64,000 nt of DNA. Origin: Patiria pectinifera (Eukaryota; Echinodermata; Asteroidea; Valvatida; Asterinidae). The stretch is from contig CM057142.1 of assembly GCA_029964075.1 (NCBI GenBank), positions 2,681,770 through 2,745,769 on the forward strand, given 5' to 3'. Within the stretch, counting starts at the first letter, position 1. The number at the start of each line of letters is the position of its first letter. The notes under the pieces were generated by a model. It searched no databases. It was not told the origin of the DNA and saw only the letters and a list, made by a program, of their open reading frames with translations. This document shows positions 1 to 11,600 of this stretch, piece after piece. Made by a program: the position numbers and the translations under genes.

Positions 1-480
1 AAAACATAATCCACCGCGTTTAAAACCCAACCACCTTTTTAAAGGGAAGATACAACATTTGCAAACATCAAAAAACGAAATGATCATATTATCACGAAAT
101 ACCTTACTGGATTAGGGAATTTAAGTCTAAAGCATCATGTAAAGTTGTGGCTCCTGGTATGCTGACATTTTCAAGAAAAACTGTATTTTTCCAACGCTGG
201 TCGGCCGACCAGCGTTGGAAAAAACTGGGTTGTTTTTCAAAACGTGCTCCTAATGTTCATAATATGTAGTTCGTCTGCATTTTCTTTGTAATTGATTACA
301 CACCTGTGAAGACTACAAGCCTGCTAGACTGATTCTCTGAACTTACAATTCCCCAAAGTCTATAAATTGCTCCGTTTCATCTTGAGTGGGGTCAGGGAAC
401 CAAACTACAAGAATATGATTGGTTTTCTTGTTTTTTTCCAGCATCTACGAACCAAAAACGTGAAACAAGTCAGGGTAACA
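1..480 (+). repeat. dispersed repeat with perfect 38-bp palindrome
   Basis: This segment matches 17815-18245 in reverse orientation over most of its length, for example the TACAACATTTGCAAACATC stretch near its start and the GTAGTTTGGTTCCCTGA stretch on the opposite strand near 390-410. A perfect 38-bp palindrome at 186-223 centres on GGTCGGCCGACC; the sister copy has a degenerate version at about 18051-18080. No coding potential is visible. I infer a non-autonomous element family; true ends cannot be set because the window starts inside it. Confidence 0.7.
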
Positions 481-1261
481 ATATTTGCTATAATATACTA
501 ATCCCCAAATCCATTTATTTCTGAAAACTGCAGCAAAAGCAAATGTTGTTCATTCCCTTTAACCGTGTTTCAACCAAATCCTCCTACCCAGACCCATTCA
601 TTGTTATTCTGAAGCCTCTCCCCGTCCACACTAATGGTCAATCATTTGAACCGTCGGTAAAACGACGCTCTTTAAACCGCATTGTTCTGTTAGGTAAGAC
701 TGTTTGACACCTGTATTATGTCCAATTAAAGAGTGTGTCCGGCTGATATGTCAATCACCTTGGGAATATCTAATCTAAAAACCATTCCCAGAAATTTTGC
801 CAAATTTCCCCCATGTATTCTTTGAATAACCGCAAATGGCTTTACAGGGTTTCCGAATCACGACATAATAAGACCGGAAGTTATTGTAGGGAGAATTTTT
901 TGAGACATCAATTTTCCTCTTTAATTCAAATCTTCATATATAATCCGTATCCGGATATATAACAACAATTCGATACATTTCGATGCTGCATATTAAGGAT
1001 GATACATAATACATAATGTTATATATTCAAATTTACAATACATACTAGATATATTTACAATAGTGAACATTAACCAAATGGCAACATCTTGGTCCAGGGT
1101 GAAGCATCAGCTTTTGTTCCCCAGCCTATGGACAGACAGACAAGTGACAGACATACATGGAAAGACAGAGCACAGATACAGGTTTAAGACAGTAATCAAG
1201 GCCGTTATCATCCCTATTACATTTTTTAGTATGCAATTAACAAATGAGTTTTCATTTTTCT
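481..1261. other. AT-rich stretch without recognisable gene
   Basis: No exon, RNA gene or repeat with clear ends was seen. A short open frame at 1063-1263 has no recognisable domain and is likely chance. Confidence 0.5.
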
Positions 1262-2632
1262 AGCAAAAATAGAGAGAGTGGGTGATGATTTAAAAGAGTC
1301 ATCAAGACTATTCCAATATAGAGTGCCACGTTGGACAACACTATTTTTGGACAATGAAGTTCTACTATAATTAACATACAGATTTTTCCTAGCGGCACCG
1401 CGGGTATTATATGAATGGACGTTTGATATAAGTGTAAAACAGGGGTTAAAACAAGCACGTAATGCACGATTCATATATTCATACATACATTTTCCTAAGT
1501 TAAGATGATACAGGTCAGTGAATTTTAACAATTTTAAATTTGCAAATAAAGGCCCAGAGTGTTCACAATAGCCAGTTTTAAAAATTACTCGAACTGCTCG
1601 TTTCTGGAGAGTAAGCAGTTTGTTGCATTTAGGAGTTGGACTACCCCAAGTCAGAATTGAGTAATTTAAATACGGTAAAACAAATGAGTTGTACAATGTT
1701 AGCAATATGCTACTAGGTAAAAAGTATTATAGACGGTTCATTATACCAATATTTTTTTGATATTTTAGCTGTTATAACGTCAATATGATTCTTTCAAGTT
1801 AAGTTCTCATCAATATGTATTCCCAAAAATTTGGTACCCTTAACCTGATCAAGATTAGTATCATTCAAAATTATAGGAACAGAATGAGTGTACTTGTACT
1901 GGCTAGCACAAAATATTATATAATTAGATTTAAGAACATTTATACATAATTTATTGGCTAAAAGCCAAGTAGTGATTTTCCGGATCTCAAGATTAAGGTT
2001 CTGTACCGCTAGGTCTACAGTTTTGTCAGTATAAAATAAACTTGTGTCATCTGCAAATAAGCAAAATGTAATAATATCTGAAGTATTGCAGATGTCATTA
2101 ATGTACAAGATAAACAATAAGGGACCCAATACAGAGCCCTGTGGTACACCGCAAGTAATAGGCTGTTCTGTAGATTTTACAGAATTATACAAAACATACT
2201 GGTATCTGTCACATAAGTAACTTTTAAACAAGTCTAAGGCTATTCCTCGGATACCATAATGTTCTAATTTACGAATCAAGATATCATGGTTAACTGTATC
2301 AAATGCTTTCGATAAATCCATAAAGATACAATAGAAAAATGTTTGTCATCTATATCATTACACAATTTGTTAACTACATAAGATGTCGCTAAATCAGTAG
2401 AGCGATTACGTCTAAAGCCAAATTGTGATTCCGAGAGAATGTCATGTTTATATATAAAAGATATTAATCGTGTATAGATTAACTTTTCAAATAGTTTCGA
2501 AAATGTCGATAAAACAGAGATGGGTCTGTAATTTCCAATATCATGTTTGGAGTCTTTTTTATATATCGGTATAACCTGAGCTATTTTTAACCCATCAGGA
2601 AAAACTCCAGCTGTTAGGGATATATAAATCTA
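1262..2632 (-). mobile_element. degraded LINE, reverse transcriptase and 3' part
   Basis: A non-LTR retrotransposon remnant. Read on the minus strand from about 2630 it gives NYRPIS, then the fingers motif QFGFRRNRST, then KAFDTVNHDIL, the GVPQGSVLGPLLF motif and the catalytic FADDTSLF. It continues to a C-terminal part (about 1705-1226) with LPYLNYSILTWG and QKRAVRVIF. At least two lesions break it: a one-base deletion near 2321, just before the KAFD motif, and stops between about 1795 and 1706. The order and spacing fit CR1/Jockey-like LINE reverse transcriptases. The endonuclease half is absent, consistent with 5' truncation. Not an active element. Confidence 0.9.
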
Positions 2633-2639
2633 CCGACAT

Positions 2640-2830
2640 TGTTTCTTTTTTTGAGCAGCCATAGGTTTTATGTGCAGCACCAGATATGCGCTTCAACCAG
2701 TTAGATTATGTCTTGCATAATTTTATGTCGAGAACATAAAATATTTTACGTAGGTTAGTTGTAGTCATTGGCAAGAGCCAACGAACTATGATGTCTATTC
2801 ATATCATACACGGCTGTTCATCCCTCAAGC
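2640..2830 (+). repeat. dispersed repeat, copy 1 (partner 5130-5245)
   Basis: The stretch with GTTTTATGTGCAG, ATATGCGCTTC and TTATGTCTTGCATAATT recurs at 5130-5245 in direct orientation with about 75 percent similarity. A small unannotated repeat; no coding content is evident. Confidence 0.55.
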
Positions 2831-4276
2831 GAAAACTCGTGGCTCTGTAGATGTAAGCAAGCCGCTGAATTGATTGCATGATCGGATTGATGGGCTGTGA
2901 ATCACCATTTGCTTTTGTCTAGAATCTTTCTTTGTTGTTGGTTGAGAACCCGATCACCGTTTTAAAATTGTTAAAATTTTGTGATCGGGCCGATTTCGAT
3001 CACCGCTTGCTTCTGTACGATTCATTCTTTGTTCATGGTGCGATTGGGTGACCGATCATCAATCCGATCACCGTTTGGAAATTAATGTTCGACTTTTTGG
3101 GAGATAGGGCTGATACCCTATTAAGCATTTTCGTTTTGTGATGGTTCTCCTTTCTGTTTTGGGGTGTTTTTTTTAGGGGGGGGGAGGGTTGGGAGCCAAT
3201 ACTTTTCTGCAGCTTTTCTTTCAAACCGATCGGCGCAAAAAGCTGACAATTCTTGTTTACATTACCTTGATTGCCAGATGTGATGTGACGTCATGATGGC
3301 GTCATCTTATATCAAATTATAAAGCGTTTCAGTTTAAAAAAAATAATTATAATAAATACATAAAGAACCGACTGTTATAAGTCATAATACAAAACGAAGT
3401 CATTTTTACATTTTGTGATCCGATAAACAAGCGAGTTAAGGTTTCAAATAGACCAAATACTTTCATTTATAAATTTTGCACTGCATTGAGTACAGCCTGT
3501 TTTTCGTGAGGCGTTAGATATTGCCTTTGACAAACTTTTCTTTATTTTTCCGGAACAAAAACATCTCAACCTTCATTTCCAGGGTGACCAAAAGTGCAGT
3601 GATCAATTAAGATAATAAGAAAATTATTATTATTGAAAAAATATATATATCCAAATGTTCAATGCGGGAAGTTTATCACACACAAAATCAGTATAAAAAA
3701 AGTTATTCTTGTTTTAAATGTCTAAACAAAATGATTCCTTTGCACACGATTCTTTTCACACCATTTTACAAAGATTCGTGAAACAAGACAATCAACTAAC
3801 AAGGCATTGAAAGTCCCTTTAGCCAAAAAGGCATGTTCTGCAATATACGCAAAGCCATCAGATAGTGACATTTAGTTCAAATTGCGCTGATTTATATGGA
3901 GTTATATACGGAGTTATATACTTGGCTTCCATTTCATTTATTTTGAGCCGGATCGGGAATTTCCCGTGTTTCTTTTCCCAAAAGTTGTTTTGTGGGGTTT
4001 TCGCCAATCTCTCGATCAGTACTTCATGCCTTAAACTTGAACGTTTAAAATGTGTATATAGCTTTATATCTTTAAAATTTTTGAGATACTTGTATTTGTG
4101 AACATTAATGTTCGTCGTATGTTTCACCAATGTATTTTCCTTATGAGTTGAACTTTACTTAACATTATTGAGTAATTTGGCATGTTTGCAGGGCCCCAAT
4201 GGAAACCAGTTTTTAACTGTTTGGGCATACTGTAGGTAAAAAAATGGAATAAGTTGATGTCACCACTCGAAAGAGC
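2831..4276. other. non-coding stretch with one hairpin
   Basis: No gene was recognised. At about 2950-2990 there is a hairpin with arms CCCGATCAC and GTGATCGGG extended by an AAAATT/AATTTT pairing. A TGACGTCA palindrome lies at 3286-3293. The rest is AT-rich sequence without visible structure. Confidence 0.5.
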
Positions 4277-4532
4277 ACCCAATAACTGAGCCACGCGCGG
4301 TTCTAGAAGCAATATTTTTTTGGGGGGGGGGCTAGCAGGGTGGATCCAGAATTTTTATCAGGGAGGCGTGCTGAAATGTAGATCGGCTATTTTCTCCGGA
4401 AACTTAGGCCTCCGAAAATCAATAGATGGGGGGGGGAGGCTCGTGCCATATTTGCATATTTGGGGAGCTAGACAAAAAATTGGGGGGGGGGGGGAAGCCC
4501 CCCAAGCCACCCGTAGAACCGCCACTAAACTG
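4277..4532. repeat. G/C-run repeat with CGCGGTTCTA ends (MITE-like)
   Basis: The left end reads CGCGGTTCTAG and the right end GTAGAACCGCC, an inverted pair enclosing long G runs. The same architecture recurs at about 38812-39235, and related copies with GGCGTAGC/GCTACGCC ends lie at 27058-27516 and 55337-55862. This is a dispersed non-autonomous family. Confidence 0.55.
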
Positions 4533-5671
4533 AGCTATTTGACTGGTGATAAAGATGCAGTGGCGAGTGACAAACTAATATGCGACGTTTCCAAATGATG
4601 ACGTCAACAGACCAGAAGTTATTTTTCTAGGTGGTCGTTCTTCACGTGTTTACTGCTCATATCTTTATGCAGGTAGTTATTATTTTGTACCGTGTAGCCA
4701 CGACCCAGGTTCTTCAGCTCTGAGAAGAATTTTAGTATGCCCATGCAAAAACAAACAGTAATAAAACGTGTATATTTAGAAGCATATATTGCATTTCCAG
4801 AAAATGAAAATTTTTAATTTTCTGCTTATGGCAAATGCAGCATACGCAATATCATCTAAAAATATTTTTTATTGCTTTTGTATTTTGTAACGGCATAATT
4901 AAGTTCAGCTCCGAGCTAACGAAAAATTGGTTTGTTGAACCACTGGCACGATTATTATTTCGTACAGTGTAGCAATTCTTTCGTTAGCCTAGAGCAGAAC
5001 TTTATTATGCCTATGCAAAAAACAAAAAAACAATAAAACGTTTATCTTTTAAACGAAGGGCATATTGTTGCATAAACTCCAAAGACTTCACAGGCTCCAT
5101 CAAACTCCATATTGACGTCTGCTGCTACTGTTTCTATTTTTGAATGGCTATACGTTTTATGTGCAGAGTCAGAAATACGCTTCCAAAAATCAGATTGTGT
5201 CTTGCATAATTACAATATTTTGTGTAGTTGTATTCGATGGCAAAATCGATAACGAACGAAGAAGACCTAAATATCAAAAAAACGGAATTCTTCTAAACGG
5301 TCTAATGCATGAAGACGAAACCTTGTAGAGACAACTGTCCACAAATGTTGACATTTTGTGACGTCGTCATGATCATTTTGTAACGACTTCATGACCTCAT
5401 CGTATATCAAATTTCAGTATATTTTTTATTTACACACACACGCTACTTTCGGTTTGAAGATGGAAAAGAACTTCTGAAAATATACAAAAAAATAACAATG
5501 AATGTGTTAAACATGCAACAACAAAATAACTTCCGATTTGATGACGTCACAGTATTTGGACTCCCAAGGTCAACATTGTACCGATATCATTATCTCTGAT
5601 ACGAACATAGTCATGGGACACGGATCAAACTTTAAAATCTTATCTTCTCAATTATGTTTTTTTTCTCGAAG
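4533..5671. other. intron or upstream DNA before first visible astacin exon
   Basis: It holds a second copy of the 2640-2830 repeat (5130-5245) and TGACGTCA sites at 4599 and 5542, each with a GGAAG core 7 nt away. I looked for an astacin pro-domain exon or the usual tryptophan/IPY start of the mature enzyme and did not find one. Confidence 0.45.
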
Positions 5672-8600
5672 GTAATGGAATGAAAGCAAAGTTCGAGGAA
5701 GCCGTCAATCTGTACAGGGAAATGACGTGCATCAATTTCGTTGAGGCCCAAGATGGTTACACTGGAGACATCCCACCGCTTAAAGTCAAGGGAAACGGCA
5801 AGGGGTATAAGTCTGGCCAAATTAAGCACATTTTGAACGACAGGAAGTAGACTTATAGCATTGACATGAAATCAGCTTACATCAACCAAATGTGGTGACT
5901 GTGCGACACTCAAAAAGTCTACGGTTTCTGGTATGGAGCTTGCCTCAAAGGTTGTGCGGCGACGCGGCTTTTTTTTTTTTTGGCTTTTTGCAAAGTTGCG
6001 GAAAAGCCTTTGTTTTTGTTCTGAATTTTTTGGCTTTTCCGCATAGTAGCGGAAAGCCTTTCTTTTTGTTAAGATTTTTCTTTCTTCCTCATCTTCTTCT
6101 TCTTCTTTTTGTCGCCCAAACCCTATAGACTTTGTACACGTTTTTTTCTCAACGCCACTTTGTCGTACATCATTCAAAGTCAGCATAGGCATAGACCTTA
6201 TAGCATAGTTGTGTCCCGAAGAGTTACGTCATCGTGACGTCATCGTGGGTCACTTGACATCAGGTTAAAGATTAATAGATTAAATCTTTGGAATTCAATA
6301 TAAGATCAGCCGTGAGACACCCGAACTTGAATTTTTCGGGAATCTATAGAGTAATCCAGGATCTTCATTTTATTTCATGTGAGCAAAATCACGTGACCCT
6401 TCCCTCCGGTCTAAACCGGAAGTAACTCGAATTGCCTTATAATTCAAAATTGGAAAAAGATGTGAACTTGCTTGCAACGATGTTAGTCTGTGGCTAGATT
6501 GTACTTTACGAAAAAACCACCGGTGACGTCATAACGTGTTAGAGCGCCCTCTACGGGCAGGTTGAAAAAAGGGTAAAATGAATTTTCAGTCGATGTCTGT
6601 GACGAAGTTTGCGATAATCGCTTCAAAATTGGTGTATATGATGACCTCAATGCAGACAACACCTGTGTGCGAAAAAAATGGTGACGTCATCAGACCGGAA
6701 GTTATAATGAAAAGACCTTTTTTCCTTTGAAAATTCCTGAAAAATCAACCATAACAGTTTTTATATTAATATTTACTTTAATTGTCGATTTAAGGGTAGG
6801 TCTAAAACATTTCAAAGTATCGAAGCAATAAGCGAACTTGGACATGCCCTGCGCACGCTTAAAACTTCAGGTTGACAATACTCTACTTTAAAACATGCAC
6901 AGGACGTCCACAATGTATATGTACATGCACGTACGTTGTACATACGCACATTCATCGTATGTCAGTCAGCCCGCAGCGCACGTGTTGCTGAGGTCAAATC
7001 CCGACCTTTATCTGCAGGGCTTTGTCACGAATCGGCCGCGAGAGTTCGACAGCTCTGTTTTTACGAACTACACGTTTACAAAAGAAGTAGCGGGTCTCCA
7101 AGATGGTATGCATGGTTGTTGAAAGCGAACGGTTTTTTGTCTGAATAATATGTGGATTCTACGGAAAGCATAAAGTCCTACAAAAATATTATTTACATGA
7201 CTGCACATTGTCAAAAAAAGCATAAAGTCCTACAAAAATAATAAGCGGAAAAGCCCTATGTTCTGTTTTCAAACAGACATAGATCTCTAGTTTTTTTTAC
7301 TTTTTTTCTTCTTCAAATGTCGGCTGATGACTACAAATGGTGTCCGACTAAATTTAGTGCAAAATATATGGGAGTACATAAAAGCCACATACAGCTTTTA
7401 CTCGATCGTAACCCCATCTAAAAACACGTTAAAATTGTGCAGAAGCAGGATTCCAGTCAAACCAGTGAGTTTGGCAGTTTTGAGACATCATCTTACATTG
7501 AAAAAAAAAAAATTCATTTGCCGACGCGCATGGCTACGGCGACGCGCACGCATACCAGAAACCGAAGACTTTTTTTGGCCTTACTTAGTACCACTCACGT
7601 TTTGCAGGTTAAACCAAATATAAAAACATGTTCAGCGTCCTGCATTTTGGGGAAAACAAAAGGAAGGAGGAGGCCTTTTTTCTTCCAAAATGACCGCCCG
7701 ACCCGGCTATTTTTTTTTAAATGGCCACCACTTGGACTCACGAAATGACATACCAGTTTTATCTGGGCTGGATGCAACAGACAAAGAGGCCAAATTGATG
7801 TCACTGTTTAAAATTTATCATTCGGTGTTTTTTTTTGCAATTAAAAAAAGCATACTGCAAATAAATACTGCCAAAAAAGTACCGTCTCTGAAGCGAGTGG
7901 TAGAAACTTCTACACATAGCCGCTCGTTATCCCCTCTGGGTTTGTTTTTATAAATATTACATCGGCACTTTATGCTGAGTTCTGCTTCCAATTTAAGGTG
8001 CTACTCGACAGTAGGCGGTCCAGGCGGAAATCTCAACTTACAGGAAGACCGCTGTGATCACGTGAGTTGCAAATTGTTTGAAGAAAAAGGGAAAAAAGAC
8101 TTTGAAACAACTGCCATGACAACACCAACACTGTCTGAATAATTTACGAGAACAAGTAAGTTTTGTGGTTTCATTTTTTGGATTATTCTAAGATAGAAAC
8201 TGAGTTGCTTGGCAAATGATTGGTATGATAGGGGATCTCTCTTCATTTGCTCCAGCATCATTGCATTAAAAGGAATTGTCCGAAAAGGTGATCACGTGCG
8301 TGATTCAGTTAGCATATTAATTTCGCAGAACGCACATTGAAGGTCGAAGGTTTTAAACCGTTCGTGCAATTCGCTCTGTTCACACTTCCGCCATGGGCAT
8401 GCACAGCCTCGATCTGGCAACTTTACACAATAAATAAAGCCGGCTCAGTGATTCCCGTGTCGGGGTTCAGATCACTGAACCGGCTATTTTTATTATGTAA
8501 AGTTGCCAGATCGAGGCTCTGCATGCCCAGTGACGGAGCGTGAAAAGAGCAAATAGGCGTGGTTCCAATGATGGGAGTTTTAATCTTAATCTTCACTTAT

Positions 8601-11600
8601 TCTTTTCTTGCTTATGTATGTTCAGCTCGGGGTTTGCCTTCACGAAATAGGCCATGCCCTCGGCGTCTACCATGAACAAAGCCGCTCGGATCGCATCAAC
8701 CATGTCACCATCTTCGAGGAGAACATCATGGCAGGATACGGCTCTAACTTCAAGATGGTGGACCGGGAGCTGATTGCCCCGTATGATCTGCAGTCTATCA
8801 TGCATTACGCGAGCAATGTAAGTACATGTACATGCAAAACAATGATTTGGAGACTTTTTCAATCTACCGTGACCAGGTTCGAGCGAGAAGTAGAGTTAAC
8901 CGCAAAGGTCCGGTAACAAGCCCAATCATAACAGTCATTATAAAACACCTCTTGCTTGTTCCTTATCCTGGTTGGCTGAAACGCGGTCACGTGTGACTCT
9001 CTATAATAATATATAATAAGGCTAGTGTATGACACTAGCTAGGCTAGTGTATGACACTTTAATACGTCAGCGTGAACTAGACGCGCGTCGAGACATTGCG
9101 CGCGTAATTTCCAGAGTATAAGTGTCTGATCGGGCATTATATGCCAAGCTCGGGCAAGGACCATTAGTCGACTAGTGGTTGATTTGTGACGTACCTTACG
9201 CCAGCGCACTGATAGCAACGTGCGAACGTCTCTAGTCAAACGCTTGTCAAATGTCATCGAAAAACTTCTGGATCCTGGCTGTCTGCTAGCGTTATGAATG
9301 CGCACGGCTATTGGTTACCAGCGAAGCAACCAACCCCAGTAGGCTGGTTCCAAATAGTCGACTAGCGTAGTCAACCACCGTCGACTAGACAGAGTTCGGG
9401 CAAACGTTAGTTAACCATTGATCAACTATAGTCCTTGCGCGAACTTGGCCATAGTCAACAATTTTTGACTGGTTACAGCGCCCTCTGACAAAATTCAAAC
9501 TCAAACTCATAATAAGTGGCGGCCGCCACATAATAAGTGTCTCACATCCATAGAGGAGAACTGTGATGCATGTTGTGTTGAACAACTTCATTTTGGTGAT
9601 CATTGGTAAGTAGGGGCTTCTCCACAGCTGTTCCAACTTCCAAAAAGTCGTCCAAAGCCAGTGCCTTGCGTCTTTTGAGGTCGGTTGCGCTGGATGCTAC
9701 CATGGATCCCAGATATTTAAAATCAGTCACATGTTTTATTGGACTGCCGTGGACATGAAGTGAGGGGGAAGGCTCACAATGTGACGTAATGTACTCCGTC
9801 TTGGGTACATCAAGTAATATTTGTGAGTCTTGAAAAGATTGACAGATATTGCAAACGCTAGTGTACCAACTTTCAAAAGTGCACGTAGCCAGGCCTATTT
9901 TTCCAATTTCAACGAAAAGTAATGAACACATCACAACGATTTTTAGCACATACTCGAATCATTATGAGGGAAGTAAACCCTGAAAGTTGCATGAAGGTAC
10001 GGTCTTCCAAACGGGAGAAATATATTTTCAAAGATTCTGCCCGCCAATGGTGAACATGTGTGTACGAACATGTAGTTTCATTCAAAATGAAGTATTACGT
10101 AACCTTTAGATTTCGCCCTTGCACGGCAGTTAGCCACGACCAAGATCATGTTTCTATGTTTTTTTGCCCATCGCCCCATCGTACGCACGTTCTTGCTATT
10201 AGTGCCCAGGCGTAGCTTACGTCACACATAGACAACTTTTCAGCAATAATCCTCGATCGACCGTACTCCAAAATGATCGACGGACCTTTTCATCCGTCAG
10301 TCATTAGGAACGGAATTGCCGTGCTGTTTTAAGCGACAATACACCCCTACTAGTTTACGAAATATTTTAGGATATCTTTTTATATTCATGTACAATGTAC
10401 TTCAGTATGCATATCTGCATATTTACATAGGCTTACAGCAAAGATGGCCGCTCGCAAACCATCGTTCCTCACGAACTTTCGGAGGTGGAGAAGATGGGAT
10501 TACAGTGGAGACTTTCCCGACTTGACATCTACAAGTTTAACCTGATGTACGACTGCTACGGTGAGGTCAAAGTACACTGTTCCTTAGTGAAATATAATTG
10601 AAACTCTAATAATAGTTATCTTTGAAACAACAATCCACGGGAACAAATTCTAAGGATGAGACATACCCTCACACGAATTTTGGTCCGTAGGCGGACAATA
10701 ACACCATCCCTAAACAAATATGTATGCGGTATAAATTTATTAACCATTTAAAAAAAAACAAGTTCAGAAAAACGCTCGTTTTTCTAATCTTGACATTCCC
10801 ATTAGTTGTACAGTATAGAATTTCATTTTCGAAATTTCTCGTTCATGTTAAGTTGTTACACCCCAACTATCTGGCAATTCCCAAACTGTAGTTCATGAGA
10901 CGATCACAACGTAGTTTATGTGACGTGACTAGTTGCAACAAACAGTGAGTTGGCATCGTCTGAACTACAGAAAGTTCCTTATATCCCGTAGTTTCGGGGG
11001 TGGCGTATCCAGGTTTTAGGTCCTGAGGAGGCTCAAAATTGGTTGTTTCTTAGAATGTGCCACCATTTCATTTTATTTTTCGTTCGGAACAATGTTTAAA
11101 AGCGGGGGATGCCAAATAATCTTCATCCAGTTTTGTCCCAATTAGAAATGATCAGGTTTTAAGTTCGCAGGTTATATATATTCCCATTAGTTGTACAGTA
11201 TAGAATTTCATTTTCGAAATTTCTCGTTCATGTTAAGTTGTTACACCCCAACTATCTGGCAATTCCCAAACTGTAGTTCATGAGACGATCACAACGTAGT
11301 TTATGTGACGTGACTAGTTGCAACGAGCAGTGAGTTGGCATCGTCTCAACCTATAGAAAGTTCATTATATCCCATAGTTTCGGAACTAGGGTATCAAGGT
11401 TTAAGGTCCCGAGGAGGCTCAAAATAGGTTGTTTCTTAGAATATGCCACCATTTCATTTTGTTTAAACAATGTTTAACAAGCGGGGGAGGCCATCACCAT
11501 TAATATCAGTGATGCAAGGTGGTAGCACCTATCGTGGCATGCACATCGTTCAGATATCGCCGAAGGTTTTCCGCGAAAGATTTCCTAATCATAGATCCAT

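Noticed and set aside
5805-5849. Extension of the first visible astacin exon to the in-frame TAG near 5847
   Set aside because: The donor GTATAAGT at 5805 gives perfect phase with the exon at 7998 that supplies the conserved GCYSTVG segment; the read-through has no astacin similarity.
5872-6192. 106-codon basic minus-strand frame with K/R-rich stretch
   Set aside because: Produced by T-rich and CTT-rich low-complexity intron sequence; no domain and no splice context.
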